Part shown: positions 56,809 through 64,000 of the stretch, in pieces
Position numbering within the stretch: position 1 is the stretch's first letter
Layout: each line of letters opens with the position of its first letter
From: Sphingomonadaceae bacterium
GTDB lineage: Bacteria; Pseudomonadota; Alphaproteobacteria; Sphingomonadales; Sphingomonadaceae
Direction: 5' to 3'
Assembly (NCBI GenBank): GCA_947451145.1
Contig: CANFXW010000007.1
Location: 62,001-126,000 of the forward strand
Length of the DNA: 64,000 nt
Translations under genes and position numbers: made by a program
The notes under the pieces: generated by a model
Told to the model about the DNA's origin: nothing
Databases searched by the model: none
The model's input: only the letters and a program-made list of their open reading frames with translations

Positions 56809-59094
56809 CTAGCGCCTCTTGCCTTGATGGCGGATGTTGCGCGGCCTGCCGGGTTTTCCAGCCAGATGCTTGCCCTTGTGCCTTAGCGGCAAAGGCTGCC
56901 CGCGCCGCTCGATGGGCGCGCTGCCGCCTTCGACCAGTTCAAACTTCAGCGCACCGGTTAGCGGGTTCGCCTCGCCCAGACGCAGATCGAGGATCTGGCC
57001 GAGCACATAGCGGGTGCCGCTGCCCTCGGCGGTCAGCGCCTGCGCCTTTTCGTCATAGTGGAAATATTCGCGCCCGAGCGTGGAAACAGGGACCAGCCCG
57101 TCTCCGCCAAGGCCGACAATCGTCGCGAAAAAACCGAAGCTGCGCACGCCGGTGATCCGGGTCTTGAACACCTCGCCCACCCGGCCCGAAAGCCATGCGG
57201 CAACATAGCGGTCAATCGTATCGCGCTCGGCCTCCATTGCGCGGCGCTCGGCCTGGCTGATTGCTTCGCTGACCTTGGATAGATCATCGCGGTCACGCTC
57301 TGACAGGCCCGACCTTGGCGGAATGTCGCCCTTCGGCTCAGCCTGCTCCAGCCCATAGGCATCAACCAGCGCGCGGTGCACCAGAAGATCGGCATAGCGG
57401 CGGATCGGCGAGGTAAAGTGCGCGTAGCTGCCCAGCGCCAGCCCGAAATGCCCGGCGTTCTTCGGCCCGTAATAGGCCTGCGTCTGGCTGCGGAGCACCG
57501 CCTCCATGATCAGCGCCTTTTCGGTCTCGTCCGCCACGTCTTTCAGCATGCGGTTGAACAGACCCGGCGTGATCACCTGCCCCAGCGCCAGCTTCATATC
57601 GAAAGTGGCGAGGTAATCCTTCAGCGCGATCAGCTTTTCACGGCCCGGTGTTTCATGGATGCGATAGACGACCGGCGCGACCTTGGCCTCCAGGGCCTTG
57701 GCAGCCGCGACATTGGCAGAGATCATGAAATCCTCAACCACGCGGTGCGCATCGATCCGCTCGCGGATGGCGATCTCGCTGATGCGGCCCTGTTCATCGA
57801 GACGCACCTGCCGCTCGGGCAATTCAAGCGCGAGCGGATCGCGCAGGTTGCGGGCCTTTTCGAGCAAGCGCCATGCCGCCCACAGGTTCTGCAGGTGCGG
57901 CTCCGCCCTGCCCTCGTCAATCCGCGCCTGTGCTTCTTCATAGGCGACGACTTCGGCGATCCGCACCAGCGCGCGGGTGAAGCGCCATTCGGTAACCCGG
58001 CCCTCGCTGTCGATGGTCAGGTGGCAGGCCATGGCTGCGCGGTCTTCGCCCGATTTCAGCGAGCAAACATCGGCGGAAAGCACCTCGGGCAGCATCGGCA
58101 CTACGCGGTCGGGGAAATAGACCGAGTTCGCCCGCTTGCGCGCTTCGCGGTCAATCGCTGATCCGGGGCGCACGTAAAACGAGACATCGGCGATGGCGAC
58201 GAGCGCCTTGAAGCCGCCCTCCCCGTCCGGCTCGGCCCAGATCGCATCATCGTGATCGCGCGCATCGCTGGGATCAATCGCGACGATGGGCAGATGGCGC
58301 AGGTCTTCGCGCTTGGCTTCACTGAGTTGAAGCTTGGCGGCGAGATCGGCTCCGGAAATCGCCTCCTCGGGGAAGACGAAGGGGATGCCGTGCTTGTGAA
58401 TGGCGATCAGGCTGAACGCGCGCGGCGCCAGCGGATCGCCCAGTACCTGCGTAACTTTCACGCCCGAGCGGGGCGATTTACCGGCCGGTTCCGCCAGCAC
58501 CAGATTACCCGCTTCCGCGCCGCCAAGGTCTGACACCGGCAGCGAATTGCGCACGCGCTTGTCGACCGGGGCCAACCAAGGCTTTCCAGTGCCATCCACC
58601 TCGATCACGCCGAGCACGGATTCGGCGCTGTCGGCCAGCTTCTTCATTGGATAGGCAATCAGGCCGGAGCCAACTTCCTCAGTGCGGGCGAGCACCCTGT
58701 CGCCTACCTTGAGCGCCGACATCGGCGCGCGCGGGCCTTTAACCTTGCTGCTGCCACGCGCCTCGACAATGCGCAGCCGCGGCGGCGGCGTGGCATCGTC
58801 GGGTTGCCATGTGTCAGGGATGGCAAGCAGATCGCCATCCTCATGCGCGACAATGCGCAGCACGGTGACCTTGGGCACTCCGCCCATGCGGTGGAAAGCG
58901 GTCCGGTTGCCGTCGATCAGGCCTTCGTCGGCCATATCGCGCAGCAGGGCCTTGAGCGCGATCTTCTCTTGCCCTTTCAGGCCGAAAGCCTTGGCAATCT
59001 CGCGCTTGCCGGCACTGGTTTCAGAACTGGCGATGAAATCGAGGATCTGCTTGCGCGAAGGCATGCCGGGTTGGACGCGGGGTGGTTTGGTCAT
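56809..59094 (-). CDS. rnr: Ribonuclease R
   Basis: Processive 3'-5' exoribonuclease, 761 residues. A helix-turn-helix-like N-terminus (MPSRKQILDFIASSETSAGKREIAKAFGL) precedes cold-shock domains. The RNB catalytic domain has the metal-binding acidic cluster VAIDPSDARDHDDAIWAE and SLKSGEDRAAMACHLTID, with the later SYAHFTSPIRRYADLLVHRAL. An S1 domain (VGEVFKTRITGVRSFGFFA) and a basic, low-complexity tail follow. The stop side is convergent with the membrane protein gene. Confidence 0.95.
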   Translation of the reverse strand: MTKPPRVQPGMPSRKQILDFIASSETSAGKREIAKAFGLKGQEKIALKALLRDMADEGLIDGNRTAFHRMGGVPKVTVLRIVAHEDGDLLAIPDTWQPDDATPPPRLRIVEARGSSKVKGPRAPMSALKVGDRVLARTEEVGSGLIAYPMKKLADSAESVLGVIEVDGTGKPWLAPVDKRVRNSLPVSDLGGAEAGNLVLAEPAGKSPRSGVKVTQVLGDPLAPRAFSLIAIHKHGIPFVFPEEAISGADLAAKLQLSEAKREDLRHLPIVAIDPSDARDHDDAIWAEPDGEGGFKALVAIADVSFYVRPGSAIDREARKRANSVYFPDRVVPMLPEVLSADVCSLKSGEDRAAMACHLTIDSEGRVTEWRFTRALVRIAEVVAYEEAQARIDEGRAEPHLQNLWAAWRLLEKARNLRDPLALELPERQVRLDEQGRISEIAIRERIDAHRVVEDFMISANVAAAKALEAKVAPVVYRIHETPGREKLIALKDYLATFDMKLALGQVITPGLFNRMLKDVADETEKALIMEAVLRSQTQAYYGPKNAGHFGLALGSYAHFTSPIRRYADLLVHRALVDAYGLEQAEPKGDIPPRSGLSERDRDDLSKVSEAISQAERRAMEAERDTIDRYVAAWLSGRVGEVFKTRITGVRSFGFFATIVGLGGDGLVPVSTLGREYFHYDEKAQALTAEGSGTRYVLGQILDLRLGEANPLTGALKFELVEGGSAPIERRGQPLPLRHKGKHLAGKPGRPRNIRHQGKRR

Positions 59095-60431
59095 TTGGTG
59101 AGCGGTGCAAACTGCCCGCCGGGCACGGCCGAGGCGATGGGGCTTTCCGTTCCGTCACTCGCTACCGATGACACGCCAAACAGCCAGTCATCGGCGCGCA
59201 CGCCCGGAAATTCGGTTTCCACCTTGTCTCCGCTCACGGACTTTCCGGGATAAATACCAGCTGCCCATTTCCATGCTGAAGCATCGGTCGCTCTTCGGTA
59301 GATACGGTATTCCCTCGCGCCCGAAACGTGGTTCCAATTCAGTGAAGTAGACGTTGTCACCGCCCCGCTCACAGTGACCTGGGGCGGCATGGGCGCATTG
59401 GCAAGGAGCGCAAGAGTCCGCGCATTCAACCGCGTCACTTTGGCGAGATAGGCAAAGTCCATGAATTGCACCGTATCGCCATAAACCACACCCTTTTCGG
59501 TGCGCAGGTCCTGATGCTGGTGATCGTAGTTCTCGACTCCCACAGTAAAGCGGATAGCCGGATAGCCCATTTCCTGAAACGGCAGGTGATCCCCGCCCCG
59601 CCCCATTCGGTCCGCCCGCCAGACCTGCCGCACAGCCAGCTCCGGCTTGGCGAGACCTGCCACAAACCGCGAAAGGTTCCGGCTCGGGCTGTCATTCTCG
59701 CCGCCAAAGCGCCTTGCGGCGGCGCGCAGCTTGTCGTCACCATCGGCGCGCGGGCCTTCGGAGAATACGCGCACGGTCTTGTCATCAACCAGCCCGTCAG
59801 AGCCGCGCGTATTGCCGACGATATCGTTGTTGAGCACGGCCTTAACCGTCCAGCCCTGCGCCTTGGCGTATTCGGCCATCAGCTTGCCGCCATAGAGCCC
59901 CTGCTCCTCGCATTGCAGCAGGGCGTAGACAATGGTCGCAGGGAACTTGCGCTTGCTCAGCACCCGCGCCGCTTCGAGCACCAGTGCGGAGCCGGAGCCA
60001 TCATCATTGGCCCCCGGCGCGTCGCTCTTGGCGTCCATCACATCGGAAACCCGGCTGTCGATATGGCCCTGAACGATCACAACTTCGTTAGGCCGCTCGC
60101 TCCCTCGCTGGATGGCAACGACGTTGACGATGTGAGCGGGCGTTGGGATGCGATCGCCCGAGACGGTCTTTTCCGGCAGCACGATCTCAAGGCAGCCGCC
60201 GCAGGCAGCGCCGGTCTTGCGGAATTCTGCCTCAGCCCATCTCCGCGCCGCCCCGATCCCGCGCACCGGATCGCTCTCGCTGGAGAGCGTGTGGCGGGTG
60301 CCAAAGCTCACCAGCTTTTCAACATCGGCGCGCAGCCGCGCTTCACTGACTTGCGGCGCATCGGCAGCCTGACTTGCCGACGCGAGCGCCAGCAGCGCAA
60401 TTCCAAATGCTTTAATACGAACGCGCGACAT
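59091..60431 (-). CDS. Secreted M28-family zinc metallopeptidase with C-terminal Fn3-like domain
   Basis: A signal peptide (IKAFGIALLALASASQA) precedes an M28 aminopeptidase domain. Its two-zinc site residues appear in order: VIVQGHIDSR, GANDDGSGSALVLEAAR, LQCEEQGLYGGKLMAEYA, NNDIVGN and the late His in YDHQHQDLRTEKG. The last 95 residues (PQVTVSGAVTTSTSLNWNHVSGAREYRIYRRAT) form an Fn3-like module. Overlaps proS by 20 bases and rnr by four. Confidence 0.9.
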   Translation of the reverse strand: MSRVRIKAFGIALLALASASQAADAPQVSEARLRADVEKLVSFGTRHTLSSESDPVRGIGAARRWAEAEFRKTGAACGGCLEIVLPEKTVSGDRIPTPAHIVNVVAIQRGSERPNEVVIVQGHIDSRVSDVMDAKSDAPGANDDGSGSALVLEAARVLSKRKFPATIVYALLQCEEQGLYGGKLMAEYAKAQGWTVKAVLNNDIVGNTRGSDGLVDDKTVRVFSEGPRADGDDKLRAAARRFGGENDSPSRNLSRFVAGLAKPELAVRQVWRADRMGRGGDHLPFQEMGYPAIRFTVGVENYDHQHQDLRTEKGVVYGDTVQFMDFAYLAKVTRLNARTLALLANAPMPPQVTVSGAVTTSTSLNWNHVSGAREYRIYRRATDASAWKWAAGIYPGKSVSGDKVETEFPGVRADDWLFGVSSVASDGTESPIASAVPGGQFAPLTK

Positions 60432-61959
60432 AGATCGTCTCCACCGCCGGCTTGCCGGTGAAGATACATTGCCCTTGCGGAGCGTCTGCGTCCATCGGTG
60501 TGTTGCGGATGGTCAGCTTGTGCGCTTTCAGCGTCGCCACAACCGCTTCAAGTTCCGCGCCCGTAGGACGTGACCAGCCAAGTTCGACCCAGCCAGGATA
60601 CTTGTTGCCCTCGGCAAAGTGCTTGGCGAGTGCATCGAGCGAGGTCACGCCGCGGGTGATATTGGCATCGCGCCGCGCGGTAGCCTCGGCATGGAGCGAG
60701 GCCTGAATTTCCTCGACCAATTCAGCCACCCGGACAACGAAATCGGCGCGCGCCTCGATGTTCGATGCCACCTTGCCGCCTTCACCATAGAGCCGGTCAC
60801 GCCGCAGCCAGCAGACATTGCCGCCCGCCACATCGCGCCCGCCGATCTCGACGATCACCGGCGCGCCCTTCTTCACCCATTGCCAGCGCTTGGTGGTGGA
60901 CTTGATGGCGCGTAGATCGAGATGCGCGCGTAGCGGATCGCCAAAGGCGCGCTGGACGTTGAGGCTGGCCATAAGCTCGCGGCAATAGGCGATGACGGGT
61001 AGGTCTTCGTCATTATCGCGGAGCATCGGCACGATCACCACCTGATGCGGGGCGATCTGCGGCGGAACGCGCAGGCCGTCGTCATCACCGTGGGTCATGA
61101 TCACGCCGCCGATCAGACGGGTGGAAACGCCCCATGAGGTAGTGTGGCAATGCTGCTGCGTACCTTCGCGGTCCTGATACTTGATGCCCGCAGCTTCGGC
61201 GAAGCCGGTGCCGAGGTAGTGGCTGGTTCCGGCCTGCAGCGCCTTGCCATCCTGCATCATCGCTTCGATCGAATAGGTCGCTGCGGCGCCGGGGAAGCGC
61301 TCGTTCTCGGGCTTTTCACCAGCGACGACTGGCATGGCGAGCACGTCCTCCGAAAAGCTCCGGTACATTTCCAGCGCGCGCAGGGTTTCGTCCATCGCGT
61401 CAGCCTTGTCGGCGTGGGCGGTATGGCCTTCCTGCCAGAGGAATTCGCTGGTGCGCAGGAACATGCGGGTGCGCATTTCCCAGCGCACGACGTTGGCCCA
61501 CTGGTTGGTCAGCAGCGGCAGGTCACGCCACGATTGCACCCAGCGCGCCATGGCCGCGCCGATCACGGTCTCCGAGGTCGGACGCACGATCAGCGGCTCT
61601 TCCAGCTTGGCATCGGGATCGGGGACCAGCCCGCCCTTGCCGTCGCCGATCAGCCGGTGATGGGTGACGACCGCCATTTCCTTGGCAAAGCCGTCAACGT
61701 GTTCGGCTTCCTTAGCGAAGTAGGAGAGCGGGATGAACAGCGGGAAATAGCAATTCTGCACGCCCGCAGCCTTGATCCGGGCGTCCATCACCTGCTGGAT
61801 GCGCTCCCAGATGCCATAGCCCCAGGGCTTGATCACCATGCAGCCGCGCACGCCCGATTCCTCGGCCATATCGGCTTCGGAAATGACCTCCTGATACCAG
61901 GCAGCGAAATCGGCTTCGCGGGTGACGGTAAGGGCGTGCTTGATTTTGGTCTGATTCAT
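60412..61959 (-). CDS. proS: Prolyl-tRNA synthetase, archaeal/eukaryotic type
   Basis: Class II synthetase whose motifs (RGCMVIKPWGYGIWERIQQVMD, RPTSETVIGAAMARWVQSWRDLPLLTNQW, LRTSEFLWQEGHTAH) and C-terminal Tyr (IYVARSY) are those of the archaeal/eukaryotic form. It has neither the editing insertion of E. coli ProS nor the short alphaproteobacterial form. The C-terminal zinc-binding domain of this class normally carries four Cys; only one (QGQCIFTGKP) remains here, so zinc is probably lost. Length is 515 residues. Confidence 0.94.
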   Translation of the reverse strand: MNQTKIKHALTVTREADFAAWYQEVISEADMAEESGVRGCMVIKPWGYGIWERIQQVMDARIKAAGVQNCYFPLFIPLSYFAKEAEHVDGFAKEMAVVTHHRLIGDGKGGLVPDPDAKLEEPLIVRPTSETVIGAAMARWVQSWRDLPLLTNQWANVVRWEMRTRMFLRTSEFLWQEGHTAHADKADAMDETLRALEMYRSFSEDVLAMPVVAGEKPENERFPGAAATYSIEAMMQDGKALQAGTSHYLGTGFAEAAGIKYQDREGTQQHCHTTSWGVSTRLIGGVIMTHGDDDGLRVPPQIAPHQVVIVPMLRDNDEDLPVIAYCRELMASLNVQRAFGDPLRAHLDLRAIKSTTKRWQWVKKGAPVIVEIGGRDVAGGNVCWLRRDRLYGEGGKVASNIEARADFVVRVAELVEEIQASLHAEATARRDANITRGVTSLDALAKHFAEGNKYPGWVELGWSRPTGAELEAVVATLKAHKLTIRNTPMDADAPQGQCIFTGKPAVETIYVARSY

Positions 61960-62016
61960 GGCGGCCTGTTAGCCGCAGAGTGCCGCCGGTTCAAACCCTC
62001 AACGCAACTGACTGGC

Positions 62017-62574
62017 TTACTTGCCGAGTTCTTCCAGCTTTTTCGCCATGGCAGCCATCTGTTCGCGCAAGGCGGACAGTTCGTCTGCCTGCGTTTCGGC
62101 GGGCTTTTCCTCAGGCGTTACGGCGGCTGCGACCCCGGGCATGAAGGCGGCGGCGGCGGCCTTGAACATTTCCATGTTCTGCTGTGCCAGCTTGGCGAGC
62201 GGGTTGGCACCAAGACTTTCCTCGAATGCAGAGCGCAGCTTTTGCTGGTGCTCACGGAAATTATCCATCGAGGCTTCAAGGTATTGCGGCAGCAGTCCCT
62301 GCATCGAATTGCCATACATGGTGATCAGCTGGCGCAGGAAGTTGACCGGCAGCATCTGCTCGCCGCTCGATTCTTCCTCGACGATGATCTGGGTCAGGAT
62401 CTGGTGCGTAATGTCATCGCCGGTCTTGGCGTCAACAACTTTGAAGTCCACCTCTTCTCGGACCATCTGCGCGAGATGATCGAGTGTGATATAGCTCGAT
62501 GACTGCGTGTTATAGAGCCGCCGGTTGGCGTACTTCTTGATGACTACGCACTCGCCGTCTTTAGCCTTGGCCAT
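62017..62574 (-). CDS. phaR: Polyhydroxyalkanoate synthesis regulator PhaR
   Basis: A 185-residue repressor. The N-terminal DNA-binding domain is highly conserved (VVIKKYANRRLYNTQSSSYITLDHLAQMVREEVDFKVVDAKTGDDITHQILTQII). A PHB-accumulation regulatory region follows (LPVNFLRQLITMYGNSMQGLLPQYLEASMDNF), with a Glu/Lys-rich coiled tail. PhaR binds both polymer granules and DNA, repressing phasin genes and itself. No phaC or phaP is in the window. Palindromes just upstream (62619-62653) are probable operator sites. Confidence 0.95.
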   Translation of the reverse strand: MAKAKDGECVVIKKYANRRLYNTQSSSYITLDHLAQMVREEVDFKVVDAKTGDDITHQILTQIIVEEESSGEQMLPVNFLRQLITMYGNSMQGLLPQYLEASMDNFREHQQKLRSAFEESLGANPLAKLAQQNMEMFKAAAAAFMPGVAAAVTPEEKPAETQADELSALREQMAAMAKKLEELGK

Positions 62575-62618
62575 TGATGATGTTCCTGAACGCCTGCCTG
62601 TGAATCAGGCCTTAGCAC

Positions 62619-62653
62619 TTGCACCTAGTGCAGTGCAACATAAGCTATGTTGC
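62619..62653. promoter_or_regulatory. Overlapping palindromes upstream of phaR, probable PhaR operator
   Basis: A perfect 8+3+8 dyad GCAACATAAGCTATGTTGC lies at 62635-62653. Overlapping it is TTGCAC-N8-GTGCAA at 62619-62638. TGC/GCA-rich dyads are what PhaR proteins are known to bind, and they lie 45-80 bases before the phaR start. There is no T-run on either side, so a terminator for the upstream alr gene is unlikely. Confidence 0.55.
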
Positions 62654-62670
62654 GCAGCGAAAGATTGGTG

Positions 62671-63723
62671 TCAACGACCGAAACGACGGCCCAGCGAGGT
62701 CAGCAGCTCATACTGCGAAAGGCCGCTGACTTCTGCGGCAAACGGCAAATCATAGGCCATATCGACCCAGTCGCCTTCCTGCAATTGCGGTGCAGCAGCA
62801 AGATCGATCACGGTCATATCCATCGATACGCGCCCGACCACTGGCAGGTGGACCGTGCCGCTCTTCATCATGCCCTTACCCGACCACGCGCGCAGATAGC
62901 CGTCGGCATAGCCTATCGCCACCACGCCAGCGCGCATCGGTTGGCTGGCGGTGAAGGTGGCGTTATAGCCGATGCTCTCACCCGCGGCGACATCGCGCAC
63001 CTGCATCAGCATGGCCTGCGGCTGCACCACCCGGCGGATATGCGGCGCAAGCTCACCACGCGGCACGCCGCCATAGAGCGAAAGGCCCGGCCGGGTCAGT
63101 GTGCCGTGATAGGCTTCCCCCAGCATGATTCCTGCTGAATTGGCGAGGCTGGTATCGCGTGAAGACACCTGCGCGCAGGCCTGCTGCCAGCGCGCCAGTT
63201 GCACGGCATTGAGCGGGCTGTCCTCGTCGGCAGAGGCAAGGTGGGACATCAGCGTGACGACATCGAGCCCGCCGACCAGCTCATCGCCAAGGTCTGCCAT
63301 GGCGAGCCCAAGCCGGTTGATCCCGGTATCGACCATCAGATCGCAGGCCCCGCCCCCGGCATCATACCAAAACTTTGCCTGCCGCAGCGAATTGATCACC
63401 GGGCGCAGGCCTGCCGAAGCTATGTAAGCCGCGTCTTCAGCCGACTGCGGGCCGTGCAGCACTGAAATGTTGCATGGCTCGATCAGTCCGGAAAGCTCGG
63501 CAGCTTCAGAAGAATAGGCGACGAAAAAGTCCCGGCACCCTGCCCCGGCCAAGGATTCCCCAACCAGCCTTGCGCCAACGCCATAACCATCGGCTTTCAC
63601 TGCCGCACCGGCGCGCGCCTTGCCCGAAAGCCGGTCAAGCGCGCGCCAGTTGGCGATCAGGGCCTCACGATCAACCGCAAGGCGGAGCGGAGGCTGTGGC
63701 GCGTCAGGCCAAGTCATTTTCAA
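62671..63723 (-). CDS. alr: Alanine racemase
   Basis: PLP enzyme supplying D-alanine for peptidoglycan. The PLP-binding Lys is in VKADGYGVGARLVGESL. Also visible are VMVDTGINRLGLA, MLSHLASADE-like segments, the second-base region YGGVPRGEL, and the C-terminal VGRVSMDMTVIDLA. Length of 350 residues fits. The ATG overlaps the stop of the upstream MFS gene by four bases. Confidence 0.94.
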   Translation of the reverse strand: MKMTWPDAPQPPLRLAVDREALIANWRALDRLSGKARAGAAVKADGYGVGARLVGESLAGAGCRDFFVAYSSEAAELSGLIEPCNISVLHGPQSAEDAAYIASAGLRPVINSLRQAKFWYDAGGGACDLMVDTGINRLGLAMADLGDELVGGLDVVTLMSHLASADEDSPLNAVQLARWQQACAQVSSRDTSLANSAGIMLGEAYHGTLTRPGLSLYGGVPRGELAPHIRRVVQPQAMLMQVRDVAAGESIGYNATFTASQPMRAGVVAIGYADGYLRAWSGKGMMKSGTVHLPVVGRVSMDMTVIDLAAAPQLQEGDWVDMAYDLPFAAEVSGLSQYELLTSLGRRFGR

Positions 63724-64000
63724 GCAGGTGCATCTTCACCGAAATCGCGCGGCGGCCCGCCCGGCAGGCCCCAGATCGCGACGATCAGAGCAACCAGCGT
63801 TACGCCCCATGCATACCAGAGCCCCGAAAACGGATCTCCCACCTTCGCCACAATATAGGCAGCAATCAGCGGCAGGAAGCCGCCGAACCAGCCGGTGCCG
63901 AGATGATAGGGAATCGACATCGAGCTGTAGCGGATGTGCGGCGGGAACATCTCGGTCAGCAGTGCGGCGACCGGACCATAGGTCATCCCCGAAAGCGCCA
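63720..64000 (-). CDS. MFS transporter, metabolite:H+ symporter type (5' end outside window)
   Basis: Only the C-terminal 93 residues are visible; the frame runs open through the end of the window. The segment TYGPVAALLTEMFPPHIRYSSMSIPYHLGTGWFGGFLPLIAAYIVA is the signature of the metabolite:H+ symporter branch (ProP/KgtP/ShiA-like). Two further membrane helices follow. The substrate cannot be told from this part. Overlaps alr by four bases, so the two are co-translated. Confidence 0.85.
   Translation of the reverse strand, partial: ALSGMTYGPVAALLTEMFPPHIRYSSMSIPYHLGTGWFGGFLPLIAAYIVAKVGDPFSGLWYAWGVTLVALIVAIWGLPGGPPRDFGEDAPA

Overview
The window reads as a chromosomal segment of an alphaproteobacterium of the order Sphingomonadales (Sphingomonadaceae/Erythrobacteraceae type). 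The clues are moderately high GC, the order lipA - COQ10-like - cinA - ispDF - dusB - ntrBC - ntrYX - hfq - hflX - mazG, a PhaR regulator, an E1-beta subunit of pyruvate dehydrogenase carrying its own lipoyl domain, and a double-domain Hfq. Genus assignment is not possible by eye. Genes are packed tightly with many ATGA/TGATG start-stop overlaps and several tail-to-tail overlaps. No gap between genes exceeds 300 bases, and I saw no insertion sequence, prophage, CRISPR array or rRNA. There is one tRNA gene.

Layout. 1-3675 (+): 3' part of phoB, ftsB, then pdhA-pdhB. 3679-10145 (-): two successive TadG-TadE-TadE modules, separated by a + strand CHRD-domain gene, a terminator and a REP-like repeat. 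10311-18378: a phytoene-synthase-fold protein, an EF-hand protein, trmFO, a lysoplasmalogenase-family protein, a DUF952 protein, gyrA and a secreted repeat protein. 18389-23756: carbonic anhydrase, lipA, COQ10-like protein, cinA, a secreted unknown, ispDF, dusB. 23769-32006 (+): ntrB-ntrC-ntrY-ntrX-hfq-hflX, a nitrogen and post-transcriptional regulation block. 41040 down to 31995 (-): ten tightly spaced genes, mltB, rlpA, a D,D-carboxypeptidase, tmk, holB, metG, tatD, a metallo-beta-lactamase-fold hydrolase, a 58-residue membrane protein and mazG. 41138-41227: tRNA-Ser(UGA).

41320-46109 (+) is the most interesting locus. It holds a membrane-anchored SGNH protein, an FkbH-like HAD-IIIC protein, a stand-alone acyl carrier protein and an MBOAT O-acyltransferase. 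The set parallels the dltA/C/B/D logic of Gram-positive bacteria, but the activating enzyme is of the type that loads glyceryl from 1,3-bisphosphoglycerate. I propose a carrier-protein-dependent glyceryl (or related acyl) decoration system for an envelope glycan or exopolysaccharide. A convergent flagellin gene follows.

47220-52562 holds a signalling cluster: a LysM-FecR protein, a CHASE2 histidine kinase, a lipoprotein, an OmpR-type response regulator and a PilZ protein. 55809-52575 (-) carries the remaining pyruvate dehydrogenase genes (pdhC, a hotdog thioesterase, lpdA), about 49 kb from pdhAB; lipA, which makes their cofactor, lies between. 55934-64000 holds a universal stress protein, a four-helix membrane protein, RNase R, an M28 peptidase, an archaeal/eukaryotic-type prolyl-tRNA synthetase, PhaR behind a clear palindromic operator, alanine racemase and a truncated MFS transporter.
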